This document shows, one piece after another, positions 37,441 through 46,169 of a stretch of DNA of 64,000 nt. The DNA comes from JAEINY01 sp942490535 (GTDB lineage: Bacteria; Bacteroidota; Bacteroidia; Bacteroidales; Marinilabiliaceae). Position 1 is the first letter of the stretch. Each line of letters starts with the position of its first letter. The stretch covers positions 372,001 through 436,000 of the forward strand of contig CALNXQ010000008.1 in the NCBI GenBank assembly GCA_942490535.1, read 5' to 3'. Under the pieces are notes generated by a model that ran no database searches, was not told where the DNA came from, and worked only from the letters and a program-made list of their open reading frames with translations. Made by a program: the position numbers and the translations under genes.

Positions 37441-38079
37441 TTAAAACATACCGTCGTGCATTTGAGCGACATCCTCATAATTGATAGTACTTAAAGGCTT
37501 AAACTTTGAAGCAGGCACTGAAATGTTTTCTTTGAATAATTTAGCCATTTCATTGGCTTCGATGCCCATAATTTTAGCTTCCGATTTCAGAAGTATACCT
37601 TTATACACCCAGGCTTTTGCCCCCATAATTTTCATGACCTCACACGTTCTGTTCAGAAATGTTTCAGGCCCTAATTTCTCACCACCCAAGGCATCCATCA
37701 ATTGCTGCTCCAGTTGTTGAGCTTCGGCGTCAGACAGGTCTTCAGCAATCTCTTGTGCAGCGTCGTAATAGGGCATGGTTCCTTTCTGACCCGTGTTATC
37801 CAGCAAATTGGCACTCCAGAATTTATCACCAATCATGATGGTCACCGTATGAACTTCCTCCTTATTGACCATGCCGAATATTTTTATTTCGGATGTGGAT
37901 TTGATCTCTTCATAGGACTTGTCACCATAATTATCCCACCAAACGGTTTTTGTCCCTTTGGTACTACCTGTCAATTCATAAACGATGTGACCCGATTTCA
38001 CCGCCACGCGGTCCGCTTTTTCCTGCGCTCCCAGGGAAAGGGAAAAAGCCACCAGAAATATCACTACAAGTGTCTTCAT
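37441..38079 (-). CDS. Secreted protein of unknown function, 212 residues
   Basis: Signal peptide MKTLVVIFLVAFSLSLGAQ. The mature protein begins with strand-rich sequence (GHIVYELTGSTKGTKTVWWD, then YEEIKSTSEIKIFG) and has a helical part with EDLSDAEAQQLEQQLMDAL, followed by FLNRTCEVMKIMGAKAWVYKGILLKSEA, which resembles the cysteine-containing core of DUF4412/DUF3108-like proteins. It is the last gene of an operon: it starts 5 bp after the stop of the 486-residue secreted protein, which itself follows the AIM24-like gene. Confidence 0.6.
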   Translation of the reverse strand: MKTLVVIFLVAFSLSLGAQEKADRVAVKSGHIVYELTGSTKGTKTVWWDNYGDKSYEEIKSTSEIKIFGMVNKEEVHTVTIMIGDKFWSANLLDNTGQKGTMPYYDAAQEIAEDLSDAEAQQLEQQLMDALGGEKLGPETFLNRTCEVMKIMGAKAWVYKGILLKSEAKIMGIEANEMAKLFKENISVPASKFKPLSTINYEDVAQMHDGMF

Positions 38080-38084
38080 GTTTC

Positions 38085-39545
38085 CTAATTTACATTGATT
38101 TCAATTTTTACTAAGCCCAGCGGATTTTCGGTACTTTGACCATTGGGTAACAGGAGGTATTCAAGGGTATGTTGCCCTCCGGTCAATACTTTACCAGGTA
38201 CTTCGTCATTAAATGGTGATTCAATGGATGTACCGGCCCGCATACCCACTTTTTTGCCGTTGAAGCGCGTCAGTATCCAGGCTCCTCTGGCATTGGCAGC
38301 CATGGCATTGAACTGAATAGTGACGGGTAACGAAGCTCCTTTCTTCAGATCGACCTTCGTATCCGCCGGAGTGGTTAATGCAAAATCATAGCTTACTTTA
38401 AAATTGGGATCTTTCATCCTTAGCTTCAATATATTTGTAGCATTGAATGAATTGTAATCGATGTATTCAATCTGTCCTCTCTCATCCACTTTCACCATGA
38501 AACCAGCAGATTCCTCATCATTTTTTTCCCAGGTTAATAACCAAACACCCTCTTTTTCCTGCGGCTCAACGGCGGCTTGTTCGCCCATTTCAAGGGGCCG
38601 GATAATGGCCAATGCATCGGCCAGCATTTGCGCATCGGCAGATGATTTCAAGGAATGCTTCTTCAGACTTTGAACGAATAAAGCATCCTCCAAAAGGGCT
38701 CTTTCACTGCTCATATGTGCCATTCGACCGGCATAAGCCACAACAATAACCGGGCGCGTCACCTCATAGGTCATGCCTTGTTCCTCTTCGGTCAGAATGA
38801 GTGATCCATCAAAGAGCTGCGCATCCGAAACCTGTTGAATGAGTTCTTGTGCTTTCTCCACGACTTCAAAACGGTACTTCAATTGGGCATTGAGGTAATC
38901 TACCATTTGTCGGCTATCGGCTGGATCAATGGGATTACTTTCCCCGGTTTGAACAGCTGCATTTCTGCCGGCTCCGGACAAGTCCTCAGGCCTATCAATA
39001 TCCAGCGTATAACCGTAGCTAACGGCGGTAATGCGTCCCTTGCCATCGGTCTCTACTTTAAAATGTTCGATGTCATCAAAAAACTCACTGCGAATGAAAT
39101 ACCAGGTATCGCCGCTTTGAAAAAAACCTTTGAAATAGTCTTTACCATCAAAAACAGATAACAGGGATTGGAATGTTTCAGCGGCGACCGTATTGTCCAG
39201 AATGAATTCTTTCCGGATGGTATTAATAAAATCCGGTGAGATCGCGGCCTCCACAAATGAAGAAAACTGCTGCAACTCCCCGCCTACTTTCATAAAAAAG
39301 GTGCCTTCTGGTTCATCCTGCCAACTGTTGTTGTCGAGTTTAAACGCAATAAAACCCTTATATAGACGCGCCGAAGATACTTTTGCAAAATCATCGGTGA
39401 CTACATTTTTGCAGCTTAACTGCTTTGTGCCTTCCAGGTAGGCCAATACATCCGTTTCACTCACTTTTGTTTGAGCAGTACTTGTCCATCCCCAAACGAA
39501 CAGGACACCGATGCATAGAATTGATATGCTATTTATTTTTTTCAT
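38085..39545 (-). CDS. Large secreted protein of unknown function, 486 residues
   Basis: Signal peptide with a hydrophobic core ISILCIGVLFVWGW, cleaved near STAQ25. The body is mixed alpha/beta without motifs that I recognise; it contains a beta region with aromatic turns (FFQSGDTWYFIRSEFFDDIE), a helical segment (about 210-235) and a C-terminal domain (about 350-486) that reads like an Ig-type sandwich (PVTIQFNAMAANARGAWILT, HTLEYLLLPNG). It sits between the AIM24-like gene and another secreted protein with gaps of 29 and 5 bp, so the three probably work together. Confidence 0.6.
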   Translation of the reverse strand: MKKINSISILCIGVLFVWGWTSTAQTKVSETDVLAYLEGTKQLSCKNVVTDDFAKVSSARLYKGFIAFKLDNNSWQDEPEGTFFMKVGGELQQFSSFVEAAISPDFINTIRKEFILDNTVAAETFQSLLSVFDGKDYFKGFFQSGDTWYFIRSEFFDDIEHFKVETDGKGRITAVSYGYTLDIDRPEDLSGAGRNAAVQTGESNPIDPADSRQMVDYLNAQLKYRFEVVEKAQELIQQVSDAQLFDGSLILTEEEQGMTYEVTRPVIVVAYAGRMAHMSSERALLEDALFVQSLKKHSLKSSADAQMLADALAIIRPLEMGEQAAVEPQEKEGVWLLTWEKNDEESAGFMVKVDERGQIEYIDYNSFNATNILKLRMKDPNFKVSYDFALTTPADTKVDLKKGASLPVTIQFNAMAANARGAWILTRFNGKKVGMRAGTSIESPFNDEVPGKVLTGGQHTLEYLLLPNGQSTENPLGLVKIEINVN

Positions 39546-39574
39546 TTCTGCATGTTTAGTATTGATGAGACTTC

Positions 39575-40345
39575 TTAATCTTCCAGCAACGCATTGAGCA
39601 AGCCGCCACTGCTCTCTTTCTTCGCATTACGACTACCCGTTCCAAGCGCTTGAATCAATTTGCGGATGGGCATGGATTGTAACCATACTTTACCAGTGCC
39701 TTTGAGTGTGGCTAAGAACAGCCCCTCTCCTCCAAATACCATGGATTTCAAACCGCCGGCTGCTTCTATGGAGAAGTCAATAGCAGGCGTAAAACCCACC
39801 ACACACCCGGTATCCACACGAAGTGTTTCATTGTTCAGTTCCTTCTCAATTAAAGTCCCTCCGGCATGGATAAAAGCACGGCCATCGCCTTCCAGTTTTT
39901 GCAGGATAAATCCTTCCCCGCCGAACAGGCCTGCGCCCAGCTTTTTATTGAATTGCAACTTGATACTGGTGCCCAATGCCGCACATAAAAAAGCATCCTT
40001 TTGTACAATCACCTTACCTCCTAATTCATGCAAATCCAGGGGAACAATGGTTCCCGGATAGGGTGCCGAAAAGGCGACATGCCCCTTACCATGGCCCTGA
40101 TAGGTGAAATGAGTCACAAACAAGGATTCGCCGGTAATCATGCGCGAGGCCCCCGACATGAGTTTGCCTAACAATCCCTGGCCCGGATTGGATCCATCGC
40201 CCATTTTGGTTTCAAACTGAATGCCATCTTCCATGTACAACATGGCACCAGCTTCGGCAATAACGGTTTCTTTGGGATCCAATTCAATCTCTACAAATTG
40301 AACATCGTGTCCTTTGATCTGATAATCGACTTCGTGTGAATTCAT
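39575..40345 (-). CDS. TIGR00266/AIM24-family protein
   Basis: A 256-residue beta-helical protein of the TIGR00266 family (AIM24 fold). Characteristic segments are AEAGAMLYMEDGIQ (about 30-43), GLLGKLMSGASRMITGESLF (about 57-76), GHVAFSAPYPGTIVPLDL, and GGEGLFLATLKGTGKVWLQS near the C-terminus. Bacterial members are soluble and of unknown role; AIM24 in mitochondria helps organise the inner membrane. It is followed by two secreted proteins and preceded by a DUF3592 membrane protein (gap 11 bp). Confidence 0.9.
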   Translation of the reverse strand: MNSHEVDYQIKGHDVQFVEIELDPKETVIAEAGAMLYMEDGIQFETKMGDGSNPGQGLLGKLMSGASRMITGESLFVTHFTYQGHGKGHVAFSAPYPGTIVPLDLHELGGKVIVQKDAFLCAALGTSIKLQFNKKLGAGLFGGEGFILQKLEGDGRAFIHAGGTLIEKELNNETLRVDTGCVVGFTPAIDFSIEAAGGLKSMVFGGEGLFLATLKGTGKVWLQSMPIRKLIQALGTGSRNAKKESSGGLLNALLED

Positions 40346-40356
40346 AACTAGTGCGT

Positions 40357-40866
40357 TTAAAGTTTAGTTTTTGATAAAATCAGCACAGCGGCTAATGGTT
40401 TAAGGGCGCGCTTCCAAAACAGTACAACGCCCATGAAGATCATAAATCCGGGGATCCCATAGAAAATGTATTTGAAAATCCCCAATCCCGGTTCTAAAAG
40501 CGCTTCGGCCGGTTGGGCCGGATTGTAAAAAACCGCCACCTTACTCCCAATGGGATGCTTCGCTACTTTCCGTTTCGGAAAATAGTGTATCGACGTACTG
40601 GAAACACCCTGCTCGATGGCATCGGAATGGTATTGCGTCCCCTCCACTTCATACTTATATACCAGACTGGCACGATACATATTCTGTCCTTCACTTTGGA
40701 ACGAAATCACTTCGGCATTGGTAATTTCACCATCGGTCTGAGGCCATTTTTCCGATTCACTAAAGGATTCCATCAGTGGCTTGATAATAAACTGCAAGGC
40801 CACAAATCCAAAGATCACTAAAAAAATACCGGAATACCATCTGAAACTATTATTTGGATGATTCAT
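40357..40866 (-). CDS. DUF3592 membrane protein
   Basis: A 169-residue protein with two membrane helices (about 12-30 and 133-155) and a beta-rich domain between them. The middle carries DUF3592 features: the WPQTDGEITNAEV start, a YKYEVEGTQYHSD strand pair, the SKVAVFYNPAQPAEALLEPG ending. Function is unknown. It heads an operon with the AIM24-like gene and two secreted proteins. Confidence 0.82.
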   Translation of the reverse strand: MNHPNNSFRWYSGIFLVIFGFVALQFIIKPLMESFSESEKWPQTDGEITNAEVISFQSEGQNMYRASLVYKYEVEGTQYHSDAIEQGVSSTSIHYFPKRKVAKHPIGSKVAVFYNPAQPAEALLEPGLGIFKYIFYGIPGFMIFMGVVLFWKRALKPLAAVLILSKTKL

Positions 40867-40887
40867 AACTGTTCGTTTTAAAAGAAA

Positions 40888-40961
40888 AAAGGTTGTTTCA
40901 GGTACACGTGGAATAAGGTATCTCCAATAAACTCATTGCTAACATCCCCGAAACAACCTTT
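40888..40961 (-). terminator. Long-loop hairpin terminator
   Basis: Arms aaaggttgtttc and gaaacaaccttt pair over 12 bp around a 50-nt loop; the minus-strand stem ends in TTTTTTCTTTT. It follows the 161-residue lipoprotein gene directly. Its design matches the hairpin at 37292-37356. Confidence 0.65.
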
Positions 40962-40974
40962 GAATTCCCGTTTA

Positions 40975-41460
40975 TTAAGATTTTTCCTGATTGAACACTT
41001 CGGAATGGCGCGATTCAATTTGTATAATACGTGCTTCAAACCGCTTCCACACCCCTTCCAAAGCCTTCAGCTCGGCCTCGCTCAGCTGCTCTTCCAGGCT
41101 GGTCCGCTTATCCTGATACGCGGCCCATTGGCCCATAATTTCAGTCGAACGAATGGCCACCTCGGCCGTAGCCTTGGTCAGTTTGATCTTATCCATAATG
41201 CCCAGTTCAGACTCCTCCATACCGGCATAGGCTCCAACCTCTTCCAACATATCATCAATCATCAGGGCATATTGATCGGCCACCTGGCTCATGCCCGTGA
41301 TGTATTCCACCACCTCCGGGTTCCCTTTCAATTCAGCGGGAATATCAACTGCCATTTTCCCCAGTCGGTGATTGGCTGTTTCTTTTTTGTTACTGCTGCA
41401 TGAGGAGACGATTAACATCACCGCAACAGTCATAATACATAAATAGGCGATTCTTTTCAT
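40975..41460 (-). CDS. Small helical lipoprotein
   Basis: A 161-residue lipoprotein with lipobox LIVSSC (Cys21). The mature part is almost all helix (long amphipathic segments about 45-80 and 95-150) and acidic. No family recognised. It is the third gene of a unit with an OmpA-like protein and a small beta-barrel protein, which suggests a role in the outer membrane or periplasm. Confidence 0.65.
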   Translation of the reverse strand: MKRIAYLCIMTVAVMLIVSSCSSNKKETANHRLGKMAVDIPAELKGNPEVVEYITGMSQVADQYALMIDDMLEEVGAYAGMEESELGIMDKIKLTKATAEVAIRSTEIMGQWAAYQDKRTSLEEQLSEAELKALEGVWKRFEARIIQIESRHSEVFNQEKS

Positions 41461-41527
41461 GGTGTTTGGTATAATGTCAGTTAAAAGTTATTTTCTATTA
41501 AAATCTTAATTGATAACAGAAACACAC

Positions 41528-43084
41528 TTATAATTTCACAAATTCGACGCGGCGATTATTGGCTTTTCCTTCGGGAGAGGAATTGTTGCCCACCGGCATG
41601 CTCTCACCAAATCCCTTATATTTCAAGCGATCCGCACTGATACCCATTTGAATGAGTTGCTCCATCACTACTTTGGCGCGACCTTCAGATAAGGTCTGAT
41701 TGGTGCTGTCATTGCCATCCGCATCGGTATGCCCTTCCACACTGAATTTCAAATCGGGTTGCTTTTGCATGAGCTCCGCAATCTTATTGATGGGCCCCAT
41801 GCTCTCCGGTTTCAAAGACGTTTTATTCACATCGAAGCGAATGCCGTTACAGACAATTTTACCATCCTGTAACACCCGGTCGTAATATTTCACACCCCCT
41901 TTGGCAATGCGGACATTTTTGACATACCATATTTTATTGTCCTTCACATCTGCCCAATAGCACTGCAGACTAAAACCTGTCGGATTGGCCTCATACCTTG
42001 GAATGTTGATCACGCGGGTATCATCCAGGTACACTTTCAATTTACCTTTGGTATAGGCAATGGAAATATGCATCCAGTGGCCTTCATCATTGTCACGTGC
42101 CGGCGCATATTCGCCCATAATACCAGCTACATCAGCCCGATTCAAATTAATCTCTAATTCCTGGTTTCCACCATGCTGCTGATTCTTCTGATCGTAAAAA
42201 CTAATGGAAGCCCTATTGCCATTGGCGGGTCTATACATATCAAATTCAATGGTAAATACGTCAGGCAGATAATCTTCCCGTGCATTTTTCAAATAAGGCA
42301 TTATTTCAGGTGTTCCATCAAAGAACGCAATGACATTTTCGCCATTCACTTCGGCTATTTCGACCTGCCCCTTATTAAGATCCCAACGACTGGGAAATTC
42401 CCCATTCTCTTCGATCCGGTCCGGACCATCGGCAAAAATCACCTCATCACCCGGCACAAAATCAAATTTATTCCAGGCCACATGCATTGCAGGTACCTTT
42501 TCTTCGATCTTGACTTCTACAGATCCACTGCCCGTGGTAAAGGTTCCTCCGGGTCCCGGCATGTAGCCGCTGTCACCGGACCCCACAACTTTCCATTCAT
42601 AAGTGGTGTGGGGCTGAAGATTGGCATAGGTAAACGTCGTTTTACCCGGCCCGCCTATCATATTGCTTTCGTAGCTTCCTTTGGGATTCAGATAAACCTC
42701 ATAGCCTTTGGCCACAAACCCGTCATAATCCACCGGTTTCCATTTTAAGGTGACTGGAATGGAAACATCGATAGCGCCATCGGGTGGATAAATACCATGC
42801 TCGACAAACAGCTGGTTTTGGTCTTTTCCGATCACCGAATTAGGATCCCTTCGCTCCGTGGCGGTTGATTGATCTGTATTCTCACCTGTCTTCTTTTTCT
42901 TTTTTCCAAAAAGCGAACCAATACCTTCTTCCAACTTGTCAAAAGACTTGTCAATGGCTTCATCCGCTTTATTATTGGCCCGTCGATTGGCCGAATTTTC
43001 AACTTTACCGCCCACATCAACTTTAACCTGAGCCGTTGTTCCCAGAAATACCAGGTAAAATGATAGCATGAGTAGCGCTTTCAT
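41528..43084 (-). CDS. OmpA-family protein with Fn3-like and lectin-like domains
   Basis: About 518 residues from the ATG at 43084, which begins a proper signal peptide (MKALLMLSFYLVFLGTTAQ); the 16-residue extension upstream is unlikely. A charged helical part (about 25-65, ending in GKKKKK) is followed by an Fn3-like domain (about 85-180, PVTLKWKPVDYDGFVAKGYEV and TYEWKVVGSGD), a beta-sandwich resembling a LamG/jelly-roll fold (about 205-385), and an OmpA domain (about 400-518) with EGHTDADGNDSTNQTLSEGRA and NNRRVEF. The OmpA domain should bind peptidoglycan. Confidence 0.88.
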   Translation of the reverse strand: MKALLMLSFYLVFLGTTAQVKVDVGGKVENSANRRANNKADEAIDKSFDKLEEGIGSLFGKKKKKTGENTDQSTATERRDPNSVIGKDQNQLFVEHGIYPPDGAIDVSIPVTLKWKPVDYDGFVAKGYEVYLNPKGSYESNMIGGPGKTTFTYANLQPHTTYEWKVVGSGDSGYMPGPGGTFTTGSGSVEVKIEEKVPAMHVAWNKFDFVPGDEVIFADGPDRIEENGEFPSRWDLNKGQVEIAEVNGENVIAFFDGTPEIMPYLKNAREDYLPDVFTIEFDMYRPANGNRASISFYDQKNQQHGGNQELEINLNRADVAGIMGEYAPARDNDEGHWMHISIAYTKGKLKVYLDDTRVINIPRYEANPTGFSLQCYWADVKDNKIWYVKNVRIAKGGVKYYDRVLQDGKIVCNGIRFDVNKTSLKPESMGPINKIAELMQKQPDLKFSVEGHTDADGNDSTNQTLSEGRAKVVMEQLIQMGISADRLKYKGFGESMPVGNNSSPEGKANNRRVEFVKL

Positions 43085-43153
43085 ATCCGTTGTTTTTTTA
43101 GTAATTAGTGGAAATATGTCGTCAGGAGACAAGTAATGCCTCCTGATCTCAAA

Positions 43154-43750
43154 TTAAAAATGGTACAATAACCCAACGCCGATATTGAAATAATCAGCCC
43201 CGCCTAAAGTATATTTGGCTTCCCCATTCAAATAGAGCGATTCGGTTAAGGCATACCGTCCCCCAATACCAATGTTAAACCCAATTTCAGATCCTGATGA
43301 TTCGAAGGAAGAGCTCATGGTACTTTTCAGCTCTTCATAAGGATTGTATTCACTTACTTCATCCCAATAACCATCTGGCGTCTCCGGTGTTTCCCATTGG
43401 CTGTCAAGACCCAAATCAACCCCATCAATCTTTATTTTGTAAAAGGTAACATTCAATCCGCCCAAGGCATAAAAACTAGTCGATTCATTGGATGAAAACA
43501 CATAGTGTCCGTTAAAATCCAGGGCTGTCCAGGTGGTGTAATCCTTTTTAAAATAATACGTAAAAGCGCCCGATCCTTCCCAACTATCGTTGATGAGATA
43601 AATACCTTTAGCAAAAAGCCCCGCGTTATTTAACTCTGATGCATAAGACAGACCGCCGCCCGCCATAAATTTTGATTTCTGTGCGAAGGCTGAAGCACTC
43701 ATCGTTACTACTGCAATGGCAACAACTACAAATTTGATCGTTGATTTCAT
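43154..43750 (-). CDS. Outer-membrane beta-barrel protein
   Basis: A 198-residue protein with a signal peptide (to about SAFAQ24) and alternating short amphipathic strands: FMAGGGLSYAS, GSGAFTYYFK, TALDFNGHYVF, FYALGGLNVTFY, IGFNIGIGGRYAL, and the terminal YFNIGVGLLYHF, with the C-terminal aromatic residue that the Bam machinery needs. This matches the eight-stranded OmpX/OprF-like barrels. A loop rich in Glu/Ser/Pro (about 115-150) is probably exposed outside. First gene of the operon with the OmpA-like protein. Confidence 0.85.
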   Translation of the reverse strand: MKSTIKFVVVAIAVVTMSASAFAQKSKFMAGGGLSYASELNNAGLFAKGIYLINDSWEGSGAFTYYFKKDYTTWTALDFNGHYVFSSNESTSFYALGGLNVTFYKIKIDGVDLGLDSQWETPETPDGYWDEVSEYNPYEELKSTMSSSFESSGSEIGFNIGIGGRYALTESLYLNGEAKYTLGGADYFNIGVGLLYHF

Positions 43751-43928
43751 AAGATTAAGATTTTAGTGATTGTTTACATGTTCATTTCGATTCAAATGTA
43801 GAGGAGGAAACTGAGGCTCCGGAGCGGAACTTGAATTCGTAGTGAATGGGTTTGAAAGTGAGCGGTATGCTCTTGAATCTGAAATTCGGTTGTGAAGTGT
43901 TATCCACAGCGGACTTTAAATACTGCTG

Positions 43929-44267
43929 CTAAGGACCCGGATACAACACTTTAAGACGCGCCAGCAAAAGAGTCCGTTGCCGGGTAGCCACAGGAACAGA
44001 TGCATTTCCTTTTAAGATCAGTACATATCCGTTGATCTTATCAATTTGAGTGATGTGATTCATGGCCACCAGATAGGAGGCATGACAACGGAAAAAATAG
44101 GGCGAGTTTAACTGCGCTTCCACAGCTTTCAATGACACCTGAATGCGGTGTTGTTCCCCATTAAGGAGATGCAGATAGGTGATTCCCTCCGTCCGATGGA
44201 AGAATAACAATTGACTGACCGGCACAATCATCCAATAGCCGGAGGTGGTAAATATTTTCAATTCCAT
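43929..44267 (-). CDS. Stand-alone LytTR DNA-binding protein
   Basis: A 112-residue protein consisting of little more than a LytTR domain: QLLFFHRTEGITYLHLLNG (about 18-36), LKAVEAQLNSPYFFRCHASYLVAM (about 47-70), and IDKINGYVLILKG. There is no receiver domain or membrane segment. It could act as an unregulated or ligand-controlled activator of the envelope-protein operons that follow on the same strand; that is inference from position. Confidence 0.88.
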   Translation of the reverse strand: MELKIFTTSGYWMIVPVSQLLFFHRTEGITYLHLLNGEQHRIQVSLKAVEAQLNSPYFFRCHASYLVAMNHITQIDKINGYVLILKGNASVPVATRQRTLLLARLKVLYPGP

Positions 44268-44361
44268 ACTGTCTACGCCTTATCATTCTAAAAATGATAA
44301 AGAATAGAGTATGAATCGGTCTAAAAAATGAATCAGCAGGAATTAACTTTGAATGCGTCGT

Positions 44362-44892
44362 CTATTGGCCGGAATTTGATTCATCGGCCTGATCCACTAA
44401 CATCATTTGATCAACATCGAATCCGTTGTTTTCAGCAATGCCCAACAGTTGGTTATAAATATCAGAATCTAGCTGTTTGGTTTTGGACAGAACCCATAGG
44501 AACTTGCGCGAAGGGTCGCCCACTAACGCATACTGATATTCCTCATCCAAAGCAATAATGTAATAGTTGCCCGCAAAAGGCCAAAAGAACTGTACCTTCA
44601 AACGACCGGGCTGATCGCTATCGGGTACCCAGGCCTTTCCGATACTCTGTTTCCAGTTGCCGATGGAATCACGACCACCATTCAACACCTTTATTTTTCC
44701 ATCCTCCCGAAACGAATAAGTGGCCGACACGTGCTCTAATCCCTTTTCGAAGCGATTGGGCAGCCGGGCAATTTCATACCATACACCGATGTATTGATTC
44801 AGATCAACGTGGGAGACCGTTGGTAAATCCCTGGGGGTCTTGCAAGAGGAGATACTAAACATCATTATTACGATAAAAAAGGTGAATTTCAT
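44362..44892 (-). CDS. blc: Lipocalin-family outer-membrane lipoprotein (Blc-like)
   Basis: A 176-residue lipoprotein with lipobox FSISSC (Cys17). The first lipocalin motif YIGVWYEIARLPNRFEKGL (about residues 34-52) and further elements (GKAWVPDS, LKVQFFWPFAGNYYIIALDE, YALVGDPSRKFLWVLSK) match bacterial lipocalin Blc, which binds lysophospholipids or fatty acids in the outer membrane. It forms a run with the CIA30 and SRPBCC genes upstream (gaps 12 and 9 bp). Confidence 0.92.
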   Translation of the reverse strand: MKFTFFIVIMMFSISSCKTPRDLPTVSHVDLNQYIGVWYEIARLPNRFEKGLEHVSATYSFREDGKIKVLNGGRDSIGNWKQSIGKAWVPDSDQPGRLKVQFFWPFAGNYYIIALDEEYQYALVGDPSRKFLWVLSKTKQLDSDIYNQLLGIAENNGFDVDQMMLVDQADESNSGQ

Positions 44893-44904
44893 AGCTTGCT
44901 AGTT

Positions 44905-45450
44905 TTATTCCAAGGTAATACTATCTATTTCTAAATGAAATGATTCAGCTTGTTTATTAGCAATTAAAAAGGCGATTTCAGCCATGCGTTCCTTGGGGTA
45001 ATTGGCTTGATCCAATCGACGCCCTCTAAAGGTAGGATACAAATCGGAGAGCTGTATCTCAATATTCTGCCAACGGCCACTCGTTGTAAAATAACTGATG
45101 TACGCATGGCGATCTTCGGTACTGGTCTTCACCCTCAGTTGATAACGTTTACCATCCCCTTTCACACGCAGCTTAACCGATGAAAAAACCGATACATCGA
45201 TGGGGTCAAATTGATGCCGCACCGATGAAAAACCCCCGTTGTTCTCAAGCGATACTTGCCCGTAAAACACACCATAACCCAGTTCATTTATTTCCAGGTG
45301 CCCCTGGGAAAGACCTCCCATCACCCCGTCATTGATCACTAACCAATGGCTGTTATCTCCAGCTTTCTGAAAATCAAATATAGTTTTCCCCTGTGACATA
45401 CTCATTGAAACTAATAAACTAAAAATAAGATGTACCATACCTATTCGCAT
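44905..45450 (-). CDS. CIA30-family protein
   Basis: A 181-residue protein with an N-terminal signal peptide (IFSLLVSMSMSQ) and a beta-sandwich of the complex-I-intermediate-associated protein 30 family: WLVINDGVMGGLSQGHLEI (about 36-54), FYGQVSLENNGGFSSVRHQF, KLRVKGDGKRYQLRVKT, and a final FHLEIDSITLE. In bacteria this domain behaves as a carbohydrate-binding-like fold; it does not imply respiratory complex I here. Middle gene of the SRPBCC-CIA30-lipocalin operon. Confidence 0.87.
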   Translation of the reverse strand: MRIGMVHLIFSLLVSMSMSQGKTIFDFQKAGDNSHWLVINDGVMGGLSQGHLEINELGYGVFYGQVSLENNGGFSSVRHQFDPIDVSVFSSVKLRVKGDGKRYQLRVKTSTEDRHAYISYFTTSGRWQNIEIQLSDLYPTFRGRRLDQANYPKERMAEIAFLIANKQAESFHLEIDSITLE

Positions 45451-45459
45451 CAGTTCATA

Positions 45460-45933
45460 CTACACACTCTGGTAACTTTTAAATTGCCGGTCAATGGCCT
45501 GCGTGCGATAATTAAAAATTTTTGTCAACTCAGACTGGATCCACAATGCGTTGACCAGCCGCCCCAATAGTCCCATGGGAGGTTGGTAACTCACAAGATC
45601 AGTCATCAGCACCCCATTATTTGTAGGTTCAATAAAATGCTGGTGATGCCATATTTTGTAAGGGCCTACCCGTTGTTCATCCACAAAATACCGCTGTTCT
45701 TTTACCTGGGTAATCTCGGTCACCCAACTGCTGGGTAGCCAGGGTAAGAGATTCACCTTATAACGAATCAGCATGCCTGGATACATTTTGTCAGGCAAGT
45801 CTGACGATTGAATTTCAAATCCCATGTATTCTGGCGTTATCACCTTTAAATTCCGGGGAGAAGAAATAAAATCCCAAACTTCACTCACCGTTGCTGCAAT
45901 TTCTTGTGTTCGTTTTAATTGGTAAAAAGCCAT
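45460..45933 (-). CDS. SRPBCC-superfamily ligand-binding protein
   Basis: A 157-residue soluble protein with the START/Bet v1-like pattern: AATVSEVWDFISSPRNLKVITPEY at the N-terminus, a beta sheet with WVTEITQVKEQRYFVDEQRVGPYKIWHHQHF, and a C-terminal helix. Such proteins bind hydrophobic ligands in a deep cavity. Together with the lipocalin it suggests handling of a lipid-like molecule, which is inference. Confidence 0.85.
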   Translation of the reverse strand: MAFYQLKRTQEIAATVSEVWDFISSPRNLKVITPEYMGFEIQSSDLPDKMYPGMLIRYKVNLLPWLPSSWVTEITQVKEQRYFVDEQRVGPYKIWHHQHFIEPTNNGVLMTDLVSYQPPMGLLGRLVNALWIQSELTKIFNYRTQAIDRQFKSYQSV

Positions 45934-46104
45934 GTGATTTGGTTAAATGTTTTTAAAACTTCGTTATGAAAACCAGTATAGATGATTGACAATCCCATTG
46001 TGTATTCTATAAACTTCAGATTCGCATTTTTGTTTATGACTTTTAAATAATATTTAAACAAGATAGGCTTATCAAGTCATTGCTGGATGCAAAAAGAAAA
46101 GCAC

Positions 46105-46136
46105 ACAAAAAAAGCGGCAATGTGAATGTCGCTTTT
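46105..46136 (-). terminator. Terminator of the TonB/TPR gene
   Basis: Minus strand: aaagcgaca / tgccgcttt stem (one G-T pair) with a 7-nt loop and seven Ts, 34 bp beyond the stop at 46170. Confidence 0.8.
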
Positions 46137-46169
46137 GTGGGATTAAGAATTGGAGTATTATTAGCATTG

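Noticed and set aside
42173..42748. 191-residue plus-strand ORF opposite the OmpA-like gene
   Set aside because: The minus strand encodes a well-defined OmpA domain protein; the plus-strand frame has no recognisable features.
44905..45450. Reading the CIA30 protein as a respiratory complex I factor
   Set aside because: The bacterial domain with a signal peptide is exported, and no complex I genes are present.
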